From an uncultured Colwellia sp. (GTDB lineage Bacteria; Pseudomonadota; Gammaproteobacteria; Enterobacterales; Alteromonadaceae), in assembly GCA_913058145.1 (NCBI GenBank), contig CAJXQM010000023.1, positions 1 to 45,136 of the forward strand: a stretch of 45,136 nt of DNA. Reading direction: 5' to 3'. Position 1 is the first letter of the stretch. Each line of letters starts with the position of its first letter. A program made the position numbers and the translations under genes. Positions 12,080 through 21,452 of this stretch are shown here, piece by piece. A model generated the notes under the pieces. The model had not been told where the DNA came from and made no database searches. It was given only the letters and a program-made list of their open reading frames with translations.

Positions 12080-12904
12080 ATGATTCATCCACAAAAAACA
12101 ATAAAAAAAGCCAAATCAAATCAAAAGCAACACCCCCTTACCAATAGTGGTATGGGATATTTCTTTAAAGGCTTTGAACTTATTCAATTAAAAGGTATTC
12201 GCCGTTTTGTGCTCATTCCGTTACTAATCAATATGTTGTTTTTTAGTATCGCTTTCTATTTTATGTTTACAGAACTTGAACACTACATGGCAATATTAAC
12301 TGGGTGGCTCCCTAATTGGTTAAGTTGGCTTAGTTCCGTATTATGGCCTCTGGCAGTCATCACTATATTAATTGTTTTTTCATTTGTATTTAGTACTGCG
12401 GCTAACTGGCTTGCAGCACCTTTTAATGGATTACTATCAGAAAAAATTGAAGTACTTTTATTAAAAAACACCGTATTGGAAGGTTCTGCCGTTAATGGCG
12501 GCATGATGGATATTGTTAAAGATATTCCTAGAACGCTTGATCGTGAACGACAAAAGCTCACTTATTATTTACCACGCGCCATTGGGTTTTTTATAATTCT
12601 TTGGACTTTACCTATTGTTGGTCAAGTAATGTGGTTTTTATTTATTGCTTGGATGATGGCAGTTCAGTACAAAGACTACCCTTTTGATAATCACAAAATT
12701 CCTTTTTCAGTCATGAAACAAACGATACAACAACATAAAAGCTTAAGTTATAGTTTTGGTGTGAGTGTCGCAATATTTTCAATGCTGCCATTAGTTAACT
12801 TAATTGTTATGCCTGTTGCCATTTGTGGTGCTACTGCATTGTGGGTTGATCACTACCGTGATAACTTCATAACTACTACCATTAACAAGGTCCCATCTCA
12901 ATAA
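12080..12904 (+). CDS. cysZ: Sulfate transporter CysZ
   Basis: Inner-membrane protein that imports sulfate for cysteine synthesis. Family hallmarks are GIRRFVLIPLLIN, SWLSSVLWPLAVI, the amphipathic NWLAAPFNGLLSEKIE, the YLPRAIGF hairpin, QYKDYPFDNHKIPF and MPVAICGATALWVDHYRD, all in the E. coli order. At 274 residues it is about 20 longer than E. coli CysZ because of a basic N-terminal extension (KKAKSNQKQH); the ATG at 12080 has no clear Shine-Dalgarno, and ATG 12152 (MGYFFKGFEL) could be the real start. Divergent from zipA, as in E. coli. Confidence 0.94.
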   Translation: MIHPQKTIKKAKSNQKQHPLTNSGMGYFFKGFELIQLKGIRRFVLIPLLINMLFFSIAFYFMFTELEHYMAILTGWLPNWLSWLSSVLWPLAVITILIVFSFVFSTAANWLAAPFNGLLSEKIEVLLLKNTVLEGSAVNGGMMDIVKDIPRTLDRERQKLTYYLPRAIGFFIILWTLPIVGQVMWFLFIAWMMAVQYKDYPFDNHKIPFSVMKQTIQQHKSLSYSFGVSVAIFSMLPLVNLIVMPVAICGATALWVDHYRDNFITTTINKVPSQ

Positions 12905-12934
12905 AACCACCAAGGCATTATTACAAATTCATAT

Positions 12935-12976
12935 TAATAGGTAATAGGTAATAGGTAATAGGTAATAGGTAATAGG
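12935..12976. repeat. Tandem heptamer (TAATAGG)x6
   Basis: Six perfect copies of TAATAGG, with a partial TAA after them. It lies between cysZ and the small exported protein gene, about 80 bp before the ATG at 13059, where copy-number change could affect promoter spacing. Confidence 0.93.
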
Positions 12977-13058
12977 TAAATATCTAGGTATTTTTCGCAC
13001 TATGTCTAGAAGTCGTATATATTTAAATAGATTGGCAACATTATTATAGGATTGTGCG

Positions 13059-13433
13059 ATGAACAATAATAATAGAAGTAAAGTTTCACTATTATTGAGT
13101 ATTATTTTACTGAGTTTTAGCGCAAGTACTTATGCCTTAGCAGATAGGGAAGCGAATACAAATAGTGTCGTTATTCCCATGATAACTAATGCCCAAGTGT
13201 TCGCTAAGTTCACCGATGAACTACCCGCAGTAGTAAATTATTTCACCCGCGCCACACAAGAACAAATAATTGATTTTTATCAACAACACTATGGCGAATT
13301 TCTGTCACAGGAAAAAAAACGCGGCCGTTTAACCCTAACTTACCAGCACAAAAAACAGCGTGTTCGTGTCGTTATATCTGAGCAAAACAGTAAACGCCAA
13401 GTGGATATTATTGTCGAGTTAAAAGATAAGTAG
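13059..13433 (+). CDS. Small exported protein, function unknown
   Basis: A 124-residue protein with a clear type I signal peptide: basic MNNNNRSK, hydrophobic VSLLLSIILLSFSA, and a likely cleavage near TYALA. The mature part (about 98 residues) is predicted to be periplasmic and includes FTRATQEQIIDFYQQHYGEF and a strongly basic stretch EKKRGRLTLTYQHKKQRVRV. No family recognised. An AGGA Shine-Dalgarno lies about eight bases before the ATG. It lies 87 bp before the MliC-like lipoprotein on the same strand, so the two may be expressed together in the envelope. Confidence 0.75.
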   Translation: MNNNNRSKVSLLLSIILLSFSASTYALADREANTNSVVIPMITNAQVFAKFTDELPAVVNYFTRATQEQIIDFYQQHYGEFLSQEKKRGRLTLTYQHKKQRVRVVISEQNSKRQVDIIVELKDK

Positions 13434-13520
13434 CATCGTGTAAAAATTTTTTATCACAGTAAAACAGATTCTACCCAACATTTAATAACCCTTTCTTGAC
13501 TATCATCATTGAGGATATTT

Positions 13521-13910
13521 ATGAACAAACGATTACTGGTAATCATAGTGAGTAGTTTTTTATTAAGTTGCGCCGATACACGCTCTCACATAACAACTAG
13601 CAAAACAGATCAAGATACTCAAAAAACTAATACAAACAAGATAAAGTACACTTGCAACAGAAACACTCTATTATCAGTCCAATTTACTTCAACAACTCAT
13701 GATAACGATAAAAAAATTGCAATTATCAATGGGTTTGGTAAACAGGCGATTATTCTGCCGTATAAAAGCGTTGCCTCGGGTTTTCTCTATTCTAATGGAA
13801 AGTATATGTTGCGTGGTAACGAAGAGCACGTTACCTGGACTGTAGGGCGCATGGTACCTTTTCACTGTTCAGTGGATGACAATCCACCTCATCAAAAAGA
13901 CAGAAAATAA
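13521..13910 (+). CDS. mliC: MliC-type lysozyme inhibitor lipoprotein
   Basis: Predicted outer-membrane or periplasmic lipoprotein that blocks C-type lysozyme. The signal ends in a lipobox, LLSC, with the lipidated Cys near residue 17. The mature part follows the MliC pattern: YTC at the start, a hydrophobic strand pair, the signature ASGFLYSNGKY, then W and a second Cys (PFHC) able to form a disulfide with the first. In E. coli MliC the inhibitory loop after the signature ends in a Lys; here RG occupies about that place, so activity is not certain. Start: TTG 13509 is possible, but ATG 13521 has GAGGA six bases upstream. Assignment rests on motif memory only. Confidence 0.75.
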   Translation: MNKRLLVIIVSSFLLSCADTRSHITTSKTDQDTQKTNTNKIKYTCNRNTLLSVQFTSTTHDNDKKIAIINGFGKQAIILPYKSVASGFLYSNGKYMLRGNEEHVTWTVGRMVPFHCSVDDNPPHQKDRK

Positions 13911-13936
13911 CGACTATTTTGCTTCTGGGTTACAGC

Positions 13937-13984
13937 CGTTATCATTCAAAACTCTCGATTCAGAGTCTATTTTAAATGATAACG
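13937..13984. repeat. Inverted repeat between mliC and the DUF6172-like gene
   Basis: CGTTATCATT at the left and AATGATAACG at the right form a perfect 10-bp outer stem, with a partly paired inside (CTCT / AGAG). No T-run follows on the plus strand, so it is not a standard terminator. Confidence 0.7.
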
Positions 13985-14067
13985 AGTGAATATAAAGTAA
14001 AAAGCTATTTAACGCTATGCTAAACTAGCCGCCTAAGAATTATGTAGCGTTTATTTAAGGTACCCCC

Positions 14068-14400
14068 ATGAGAAAAATATTTTCATTAACCCATGAAAAA
14101 ATCAAAGGCCCACGACTTGTTGATGCGATTAAGCATGAGGTAAAAAAATACCTTAAAAGAGAAAGAAACAAGAAGCTGACTGAAGAGGTTGATTTTTGGG
14201 ATTTTGATTGCAAATACGGACATACCAAAGAAACTGCTGAAGTGATCCATACTTCTGCACTTAACAAAAGTATCGATGATGCAGTACAAAATGATCTAAC
14301 AAGTTTTTACTTAGAAATTTTAGTAAAACCAGGTAAAAGAACTAAAAAGCCAATTGATGATAGCAATGACAGTGATGATGACAGTGATAGCGAAGAATAA
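14068..14400 (+). CDS. DUF6172-like small protein
   Basis: A 110-residue soluble basic protein that ends in an acidic Ser/Asp tail (DSNDSDDDSDSEE). The body, KIFSLTHEKIKGPRLVDAIK, KKYLKRERNK, EEVDFWDFDCKYG and SFYLEILVKPGKRTKKP, resembles the DUF6172 family as I recall it. No enzymatic motif is visible. Function unknown. The upstream ATG context has a weak AGG. Its own inverted repeat (14426-14478) follows. The family call is moderately sure; the reading frame is sure from composition and overlap with no better frame. Confidence 0.7.
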   Translation: MRKIFSLTHEKIKGPRLVDAIKHEVKKYLKRERNKKLTEEVDFWDFDCKYGHTKETAEVIHTSALNKSIDDAVQNDLTSFYLEILVKPGKRTKKPIDDSNDSDDDSDSEE

Positions 14401-14425
14401 CGAGTCATAAAATAATAATGTGTTC

Positions 14426-14478
14426 ACCTGTTCCTCTTGAATAGGCCAAATTTGGCTGAATTTTCAAGTGGAACAGGT
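14426..14478. repeat. Long nested hairpin after the DUF6172-like gene
   Basis: Arms 14426-14441 (ACCTGTTCCTCTTGAA) and 14463-14478 pair at 15 of 16 positions; inside them GCCAAATTTGGC (14445-14456) is a perfect palindrome. No T-run follows. It sits between convergent genes and shares CTTGAATAGGC with the sequence at 26815-26825. Confidence 0.85.
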
Positions 14479-14533
14479 ATCGCTAACTATTTATCATTGA
14501 TACTTCATATGATGAGCAGTAATACTTAAAGTA

Positions 14534-15598
14534 CTACCCTGGAAAAACACGGTTCTTTTGTAATAACTTTCCTAAAACACCCTCTGCAGATAAAGAAGCT
14601 GCTTTAGCAAATTTTTCAGCTAAACCTTTTTTCACTTCATACTTAATCGCAACGACTTTATGGCTTTTACTCATATTTTGTAAATAGTCATCGCTTGTTT
14701 GAATCGTATCAACTAAACCTAGTTCTAAGGCTTTAGTCCCAAACCAATGCTCCCCTGTGGCAACCTTACTTAACTCTAAACTGGGTCTATGTTCACTGAC
14801 AAAGTTTTTAAATAACACATGCGTTTCGTCTAACTCTTCGATAAACTTTTCTTTACCTTTTTCAGTATTTTCACCAAACATAGTTACCGTACGTTTAAAC
14901 TTACCTGCGGTAAACTGTTCAAAATCAATATCATGTTTCTTTAATAATTTATTAAAGTTCGGCAACTGTGCAATAACACCAATTGAACCAAGAATAGCGA
15001 ATGGGGCAGCTATAATATTATTTGCCACACAGGCCATCATATAACCCCCTGAGGCAGCTACTTTATCAACAGACACCGTAAGTGGAATTTCATGTTGACG
15101 AATTCTATCTAATTGCGACGAGGCTAACCCGTAACCATGCACCATACCGCCGCCACTTTCTAAGCGGACAAAAACTTCATCCTGTTTAGTCGCCACCGAC
15201 AAAATAGCAGAAACTTCTTCACGTAATGAGCTTACTTCTTTAGCGTCAATACTGCCTTTAAAATCAATAACAAACACCTTTGATTTACCCTCAACTACCG
15301 TATCATCGGTAGACTTGGCATGCTTCTTTGCTAACAGTTTATCTTCTTTGGCCTTTTTCTTTGCTAACAGCTTATCTGCTTTTTCTTTTTGCTTTAATTC
15401 TTCTTTATTCAATAGAGCATGAATAACTTCTTGCTCTATATCTTCAAACTGCGCTGATAAATCAGTAATTTCTAACTCACCCTTTTTATGCTTTTGTTTT
15501 ATTGCTGACACAGCAATAACCGTAACAATAGCAATAAAAGCTAAGACAAAGGTGACTGTTTTTGCTAAAAACAAACCATATTCATATAAAAATTCCAA
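14534..15598 (-). CDS. sohB: SohB, SppA-like inner-membrane serine protease
   Basis: Membrane-anchored S49 peptidase of the signal-peptide-peptidase type. An N-terminal membrane segment (TVTFVLAFIAIVTVIAVSAI) is followed by a Lys-rich coiled region (KADKLLAKKKAKEDKLLAKK) and the protease domain. The catalytic Ser183 lies in VAASGGYMMACVAN and the general-base Lys is in FTAGKFKRT; GENTEKGKEKF and TGEHWFGTKALELGLVD complete the family pattern. At 354 residues it is close to E. coli SohB (349). Converges on the DUF6172-like gene. About 300 bp separate it from the terminator of the upstream lipase gene. Confidence 0.94.
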   Translation of the reverse strand: MEFLYEYGLFLAKTVTFVLAFIAIVTVIAVSAIKQKHKKGELEITDLSAQFEDIEQEVIHALLNKEELKQKEKADKLLAKKKAKEDKLLAKKHAKSTDDTVVEGKSKVFVIDFKGSIDAKEVSSLREEVSAILSVATKQDEVFVRLESGGGMVHGYGLASSQLDRIRQHEIPLTVSVDKVAASGGYMMACVANNIIAAPFAILGSIGVIAQLPNFNKLLKKHDIDFEQFTAGKFKRTVTMFGENTEKGKEKFIEELDETHVLFKNFVSEHRPSLELSKVATGEHWFGTKALELGLVDTIQTSDDYLQNMSKSHKVVAIKYEVKKGLAEKFAKAASLSAEGVLGKLLQKNRVFPG

Positions 15599-15858
15599 AC
15601 TTTTTCTCCTGAGAGCAAATCAATTTTTGCTTTAATGACATTGATATAAGGCCAAAAACGTATATATCAATTGATTACTAAAAATTAATCTTGGTTAACT
15701 TTAGTCTCAACACTTATTAGAATGAGTCATAGATAACAGTTCAGTCATACCACTCTATGTAGGGTCTTCATAAAAGGGTCATGCGAGTGACCACTTATTT
15801 TTTAATTACAAGGTAGTACACCTGTTTTCAATTTAATTTTTCACCTATTTTATTGGGC
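15599..15858. other. Intergenic region upstream of sohB
   Basis: AT-rich stretch that should hold the sohB promoter. GGTCA and TGACC around 15778-15794 form a small inverted repeat. No gene or known operator seen. Confidence 0.5.
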
Positions 15859-15883
15859 AAAAAAAAGCCCTCAACTGAGGGCT
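15859..15883 (-). terminator. Rho-independent terminator of the VolA-like lipase
   Basis: Stem AGCCCTCA / TGAGGGCT followed on the minus strand by a run of eight T, starting about 25 bp after the lipase stop. The stem is the same as in the fklB terminator at 6145-6172. Confidence 0.9.
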
Positions 15884-15907
15884 AGTGTTAAGCTAATCGC
15901 TCAAAAA

Positions 15908-18439
15908 TCACTGAACAACCTCACTATCTTGCACTGAAATCAAATGCCCCTCCGAGCTAAAGAAGTTAGCTACCTGGCTTTGCATTTCAGCGGTTGCTTC
16001 TGCCGTATTATCAGCTGCACCAATTGATACTGCAGGGCTTAAAATCGAGCCATGATGACCAAACAAGAAGCGCACTGCACCAGAAACTGGTGTGTCCTCA
16101 TCAAATTTCGTTTTAGAAACACTAGGTAAACCCAATAAAGCAATTGCACCTTCTGTACCACTCATTGGTGAGGTAGACACGGTATTTGGAATAACCAAAT
16201 CACCTAAGTTAGTACCACCATCACCAATCACTTCAATAACGTGAGTAGGAGTATTAGTCGCTGCCATCATCGCTGCATAGTTAGCCGGGTCACCGGCATC
16301 AGTTACGGTTTGAGCCGCAAAAGCAAACTGAGCAAAGGTTCCATTTAAACCTGCTTGCTGCTCTGCAGTTAACAGCGCATAAAAGGCTCTATAGTAACCG
16401 ACTAACTCTGCGCTAGTTGGCGCAACGTCACTTAAATGAGCTTGGGCGACATAGCCTTGAAACTCAGGAGAAGCAGTAAGCGTTAAACTTGATTTAATGA
16501 CATCACCAAAAGCACCTGATTCCATTAATAAATTAGCCACCATAGTGCCTGGCATTGCTTGAGTATTACTATTAATGGTAAATAACGGATCAACTTGTGG
16601 ATCAAGTGGTGTATTTGTTAATGCAATAAAGTTAATACCCGCAATAGCACCTAAAGAATGTCCTAAAAAGTGAACATTAGTACTATCTACTTTTATTGAA
16701 TTTCCGTCAGCATCAAGTCCTCCAAGAAAATTTAAGCCTAAACGCAAACCTAATAAATCAGAAGTTGATTGGCGTAGATTATCACGTGTAGTTAATAAAC
16801 TTGCTAAATTCATATAATGGGTAGCGGAAACTGTTGAAGCATTAATATCATCAACACCATCAGGAACGCCTTCAGGGCCAGTTATATCAAAACCACGACT
16901 ACCGCCAGGTAATAAACCACCAAGTGCATCAGGATCACCATGTAACGGATGATTAATTGCAACTGTTGCCAAACCATACATAGAAAGAATACCAGTTAGA
17001 GCTAGCATATCTTCTTTTTTCGAGGTTATACCATGTTGCAATATAACAACTGGCCATCCATCTACAGGTTCTTCTAATACACCTAAAGCAGTGGCACCAT
17101 AAGCAACACGAGCTTCATTGGCTTTAGTAACATCCGGTGTTGTCATTTGCACAACAATATCCATCATGGCATTTGTTTTGGGCACTGGGCTAAATTTAGT
17201 TAAGTTACGTTCTACATCTAAAGCAAAAGCCGAACTAACATCACGTAAGCCCGGTGTAGCTAGACCTTGCGCTTGAGAAATAGCAATACATGTAGCATCT
17301 GATACTGAACCAGGGATTGCCTCAGCAGGTATTGCACTAGGATTTTGTGCGTATAATCCTGCTAACATAGCACCTGAATCACATAAAGCTTTCCACCAAT
17401 CGTTTACTGGAGCCATAGGATTTTCAGCGCTTGGCATTCCTAAATAATAGGGTAAAGTAACACTACCCTGCATAAAATTAGCGGTTGAATATAAAGGGAC
17501 TAATGATTGTGGAATTTTGTTATCGTCAAAATCAGAATGTCCTTCAGGATACGGAGCTAAAATATTAGCAACCGACATACCTGTATCCGTAACGCTAATC
17601 GTTGGCGTACCTGTTATAGCTGCTTGCACCATTGCTGGTACGTTCTGAGCCATCAACGCTTTCGTTGTCGCTAAAACATCAACCGTTGACTGCGTTGTCA
17701 TTGCCATTGTATAAATTAACGCATTTTTATCAGCGCCTGCTGCTGCAATAGCATTTTCATAGCTATTAACAACACCTTGTAAACCTTTTTGTGCATCGGT
17801 TGCCAAAGGATGTGTGCTTATGTCTTGGCGTACTGATTCATAGGTTGTAGAGCCAGCAACGGCTTTACCATTACTGTCTTTTAAATTATTAGTTAACGCT
17901 AGTATGTACGTTGTTTTGCCCTTAAGTGGTTTAAGAGGAACAACCGCCACACTGTTGCCCGATGCTTGAGTAACAAAATCAACACCAAACGTTAACTCAC
18001 TCACCACTGTACAAGCCGCGCCACGAGGTACCTGTTCACAGCCAGGATCTCCTCCCATTAACGCTTCAAAAATTTGTACTGATGCAGGGCTAAAAACTGA
18101 ACTGCCATCAAGGTTGGTGCCTGCAGGAAAGTTAATGCTAAGTACAAAAGGGTTTGTGGTAGACCAACCATCTAATGCACTCATGGCTACGGTTGGATCA
18201 GAAAAATCAGTAGGATCCTCTACAGGTAAGTTTAATGTGCCATCTTGTGTCCCTAAAAAGAGTAAGTCATTAGGTACTGATAAAACACCTCCCGCGGGAT
18301 CAAACACGACTCTTGCTGAAGCCACAATAGGTGTGCCATTTTCAGCAGCCTCATTTTTTACATCTTTAATCGTTTCACTATCACAACCACTTAAGCCAAG
18401 TGCGCTGAAAATCGCTAGACTAAGAATTAACTTTTTCAT
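15908..18439 (-). CDS. VolA/Pla-1-type surface lipase lipoprotein
   Basis: An 843-residue lipoprotein with the signal MKKLILSLAIFSALGLSGC, whose lipobox LSGC puts the lipidated Cys at 19. The N-terminal part (FDPAGGVLSVPNDLLF, PFVLSINFPAGTNLDGSSV) matches the bacterial virulence-factor lipase N-terminal domain. The C-terminal half is an alpha/beta hydrolase: HGITSKKEDM oxyanion region, nucleophile Ser near 595 in LGHSLGA, and a C-terminal His in FLFGHHGS. Vibrio VolA of this type cleaves lysophospholipids on the cell surface to feed fatty acids to the cell; that role is inferred here. GGGGAG lies just before the ATG. Neighbours yciK and fadD fit a lipid-use setting. Confidence 0.88.
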   Translation of the reverse strand: MKKLILSLAIFSALGLSGCDSETIKDVKNEAAENGTPIVASARVVFDPAGGVLSVPNDLLFLGTQDGTLNLPVEDPTDFSDPTVAMSALDGWSTTNPFVLSINFPAGTNLDGSSVFSPASVQIFEALMGGDPGCEQVPRGAACTVVSELTFGVDFVTQASGNSVAVVPLKPLKGKTTYILALTNNLKDSNGKAVAGSTTYESVRQDISTHPLATDAQKGLQGVVNSYENAIAAAGADKNALIYTMAMTTQSTVDVLATTKALMAQNVPAMVQAAITGTPTISVTDTGMSVANILAPYPEGHSDFDDNKIPQSLVPLYSTANFMQGSVTLPYYLGMPSAENPMAPVNDWWKALCDSGAMLAGLYAQNPSAIPAEAIPGSVSDATCIAISQAQGLATPGLRDVSSAFALDVERNLTKFSPVPKTNAMMDIVVQMTTPDVTKANEARVAYGATALGVLEEPVDGWPVVILQHGITSKKEDMLALTGILSMYGLATVAINHPLHGDPDALGGLLPGGSRGFDITGPEGVPDGVDDINASTVSATHYMNLASLLTTRDNLRQSTSDLLGLRLGLNFLGGLDADGNSIKVDSTNVHFLGHSLGAIAGINFIALTNTPLDPQVDPLFTINSNTQAMPGTMVANLLMESGAFGDVIKSSLTLTASPEFQGYVAQAHLSDVAPTSAELVGYYRAFYALLTAEQQAGLNGTFAQFAFAAQTVTDAGDPANYAAMMAATNTPTHVIEVIGDGGTNLGDLVIPNTVSTSPMSGTEGAIALLGLPSVSKTKFDEDTPVSGAVRFLFGHHGSILSPAVSIGAADNTAEATAEMQSQVANFFSSEGHLISVQDSEVVQ

Positions 18440-18804
18440 TTTATCTCCCCAATGCCTATTTTTTATTTATATTATTTTTAATAAGTATGATTTTTAATAA
18501 GTATTATTATATAGCGACTGCTATTTATTCATTTTTAACTATCCTAGCAATAAGTGGATACCAAAATAACTCATTAGACCAGACATTAAACTTAACTTAA
18601 GCGCTCACAATGTGCTAGTTTTTTTTCAATTTCAATTAATATTTTTTACTTTTACTAATTTAAAACGACTAATAACGGCTAAAAACCAACTTATTTAAAA
18701 ATATATTGTCATAAAACCGATAAAAAAAAATTTTCCCTCGTCATTGAAAAAATCACAGAGTAGAATAAGCAAAATTAATTATTTACTCGAACCTAGAGCC
18801 GCAA
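18440..18804. other. Divergent intergenic region lipase / yciK
   Basis: 365 bp, very AT-rich. A 14-bp direct repeat TTTTTAATAAGTAT occurs at 18475-18488 and 18491-18504, two bases apart, in the likely lipase promoter zone. No FadR-like or other known operator could be confirmed. Confidence 0.6.
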
Positions 18805-19542
18805 ATGTTTGATTACTCCATTACAGAAAATTGTTTATCTAATAAAACTATACTGGTTACTGGTGCTGGTGCTGGTATTGGCCGTGAAGCAGCCTTAACC
18901 TATGCAAAACTTGGCGCTACCGTTATTTTATTAGGTAAAACTGTCAGTAAACTTGAAGCGCTTTATGATGAAATTATCGCCCTTAAGCTAGCTGAACCCG
19001 CTATCGTACCGTTAGATTTAAAAGGGGCAACTAAGCAGAACTATATTGATATGTCGGCCACTATCGTTAGTCAATTTGGTAAGCTAGACGGCGTATTACT
19101 CAATGCTTCAATGTTAGGCGAATTGACACCATTCACTCAAATTCATGAACAAATATTTAATGATGTAATGCAGGTAAATGTCACCGCTCAATATTTATTA
19201 GCACAAGCATTAATACCAACACTACAATTAGCCGACAAGGCTTCTTTAGTGTTCACGTCATCAGGTGTAGGTAATCAAGGCCGTGCTTTTTGGGGCGCTT
19301 ATAGTATTTCTAAATTCGCTACAGAAGGAATGATGCAAGTCATTGCTGATGAATATGAAAATTCTAACCTGCGCGTTAACGCTATTAACCCGGGTGCGAC
19401 CAAAACAAACATGCGCGCCAGTGCTTATCCAGCTGAAGATAAAGAGGCACTCGCTACACCGGCTGATATCATGCCGTTATATGTTTATTTAATGACTAAC
19501 GACAGTTTAGCGGTGAATGGTAAAACGTTGAAAGCGCAATAA
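18805..19542 (+). CDS. yciK: YciK-type short-chain dehydrogenase/reductase
   Basis: Cytoplasmic NAD(P)-dependent oxidoreductase of the classical SDR fold, 245 residues. The dinucleotide site is TGAGAGIGREAA near residue 20, the active-site Ser lies in VFTSSGVG and the YxxxK pair in GAYSISKFATEGMM. NPGATKTNMRASAYP and TPADIMPLYVYLM match E. coli YciK closely. Substrate unknown. Monocistronic on the plus strand, flanked by minus-strand lipase and fadD genes. The ATG has only a weak AGAG upstream. Confidence 0.92.
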   Translation: MFDYSITENCLSNKTILVTGAGAGIGREAALTYAKLGATVILLGKTVSKLEALYDEIIALKLAEPAIVPLDLKGATKQNYIDMSATIVSQFGKLDGVLLNASMLGELTPFTQIHEQIFNDVMQVNVTAQYLLAQALIPTLQLADKASLVFTSSGVGNQGRAFWGAYSISKFATEGMMQVIADEYENSNLRVNAINPGATKTNMRASAYPAEDKEALATPADIMPLYVYLMTNDSLAVNGKTLKAQ

Positions 19543-19646
19543 GAAATATTCGAGTACCGCGCCTTAAGTAAAAAATAAATAACGAATAGGTAAGTTACGA
19601 AAAGATAAGTGACTAACAGCAATCTTTCTTTTCGTAACTCGCTACT

Positions 19647-21302
19647 TTACCTTAACTCTCTTCGTAAAATTTTACCTACATTAGTTTTAGGTAACTCATC
19701 TCTAAACTCAACCAATTTAGGAACTTTATAACTTGTCAGGTTTTCACGGCAATGTTTAATTAAGGTTGCTTCATCTAAGTCGCCTTGCTTAGCAACAACA
19801 AATATTTTCACCATTTCTCCACACGCTTCATTAGGTATTCCAATAGCTGCAGCTTCTAAAACCCCTTCATGCATCATAACGACTTCTTCAATTTCATTTG
19901 GATAAACGTTAAAACCAGAAACAATGATCATATCTTTTTTACGATCCACAATGCTAAAAAAGCCAAGCTCGTCTACAAAGGCTATATCTCCTGTGGCAAG
20001 CCAACCATCATGTAATATTTCATTGCTGGCGTCTTCACGGTTATAATAACCTTTCATCACTTGTGGACCTTGTACCCACATTTCACCCGATTCTCCTATC
20101 GCAGCTTCACTACCATCATCAAGCATAATTTTAATGTCAGTTGAGGGTGCTGGTAAACCGATAGTGCCATTAAAGCTTTCTTGGTTATAAGGGCTTATAG
20201 TCACCAAAGGCGCACACTCTGTTAAGCCATAGCCTTCAAGTAATCGCGTTGAGGTAACTTGTTGCCAACGTTCTGCAACGGGTCGCTGTACTGCCATACC
20301 ACCACCCAAGGCCATTTTAAGTGTTGAAAAGTCTAAATTTTTAAAACCTGGCGTATTTAACAAGCCATTAAACAAGGTATTAACGCCCGTAATGGCAGTA
20401 AATTTATACTTACCTAATTCTTTAACAAAGCCAGGCATATCACGTGGATTGGTAATAAGTAAATTAGTTCCCCCTAAAGTCATAAAGGTCAGGCAATTGG
20501 CCGTTAAGGCAAAAATATGGTAAAGCGGCAGTGCAGTAACGACTAATTCACAACCCTCTTCAAGCATAGGTTTTATCGCGGCCTTTGCTTGCTCTAAATT
20601 AGCCACCATGTTTCGATGGGTTAACATGGCGCCTTTTGATACACCCGTTGTACCACCGGTATATTGTAAAAAGGCTAAATCATCACCACACAACTCAACA
20701 GGCATAAAAGTTAAGGCGCGACCTTTAGTTAATGCAGCATTAAATCGAATGGCATCAGGTAAATTAAACACTGGCACCATTTTTTTCACATACTTTACAA
20801 CCGCGTTAACAACAACACCCTTGACGAGACCAAGGCGATCACCAAGAGAAGTCATGATCACATGCTCAACAGGTGTTTTCTTCACTATTTTTTCTAATGT
20901 TTGTGCAAAATTTTCAATAATCAAAATAGCTTTAGTACCCGAATCTTTAAGCTGATGTTCTAACTCTCGAGCCGTATATAAAGGGTTAACATTTACGACG
21001 GTTAAACCGGCAAGTAAACCACCAAACAAAGCAATGGGATATTGCAGTGTATTGGGTACCATAATGGCAAATTTATCGCCTTTTTTAAGACCCAAATCTT
21101 GTTGTAAGTAAGCAGCAAATGCGGTGGCTTGTTGTGCTAATTCAGCATAGCTAATTTGGGCACCCATGTTAATAAATGCCGTTTTATCACTATATTGAGT
21201 CGTATATTTAGTAAACATAGCAACTAAGGAAGGATATTTATCTGGATTTATCTCAAAGGGAACGCCAGGGGGGTAACTTTTTTCTAGCCATATTTTTTCC
21301 AC
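19647..21302 (-). CDS. fadD: Long-chain fatty acid-CoA ligase
   Basis: Activates imported long-chain fatty acids to acyl-CoA with ATP, at the inner face of the membrane, for beta-oxidation. The ATP/AMP signature is [27 protein letters not shown], the FACS motif from [11 protein letters not shown] to [19 protein letters not shown] and the adenylation Lys in [10 protein letters not shown] are all present. Start: the longest frame opens at 21332, but a GTG at 21302 has GAGGAAGG just upstream and gives [19 protein letters not shown], matching E. coli MKKVWLNRYPADVPTEIN; the protein is then 551 residues. A candidate promoter with a PsrA-like palindrome lies at 21453-21481. Confidence 0.96.
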   Translation of the reverse strand: MEKIWLEKSYPPGVPFEINPDKYPSLVAMFTKYTTQYSDKTAFINMGAQISYAELAQQATAFAAYLQQDLGLKKGDKFAIMVPNTLQYPIALFGGLLAGLTVVNVNPLYTARELEHQLKDSGTKAILIIENFAQTLEKIVKKTPVEHVIMTSLGDRLGLVKGVVVNAVVKYVKKMVPVFNLPDAIRFNAALTKGRALTFMPVELCGDDLAFLQYTGGTTGVSKGAMLTHRNMVANLEQAKAAIKPMLEEGCELVVTALPLYHIFALTANCLTFMTLGGTNLLITNPRDMPGFVKELGKYKFTAITGVNTLFNGLLNTPGFKNLDFSTLKMALGGGMAVQRPVAERWQQVTSTRLLEGYGLTECAPLVTISPYNQESFNGTIGLPAPSTDIKIMLDDGSEAAIGESGEMWVQGPQVMKGYYNREDASNEILHDGWLATGDIAFVDELGFFSIVDRKKDMIIVSGFNVYPNEIEEVVMMHEGVLEAAAIGIPNEACGEMVKIFVVAKQGDLDEATLIKHCRENLTSYKVPKLVEFRDELPKTNVGKILRRELR

Positions 21303-21452
21303 AATACCTTCCTCATCAGTTATTTTTAACAACTATTTAACAATCCAGTTGACTGCTTATAGTTTTTTTTATACTTCAGTTTACTTGAAGCCTTTAATAT
21401 TTTAATACTGCTAACGTAGTTTTACCAAATTCTAACTGATACTACCAGTTAA

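Noticed and set aside
14055..14289. Two minus-strand frames over the DUF6172-like gene
   Set aside because: They lie fully inside a better supported plus-strand gene and resemble no known protein.
18565..18585. FadR-like half site before the lipase
   Set aside because: Only one half (AGACCAGAC) resembles it; the palindrome is missing.
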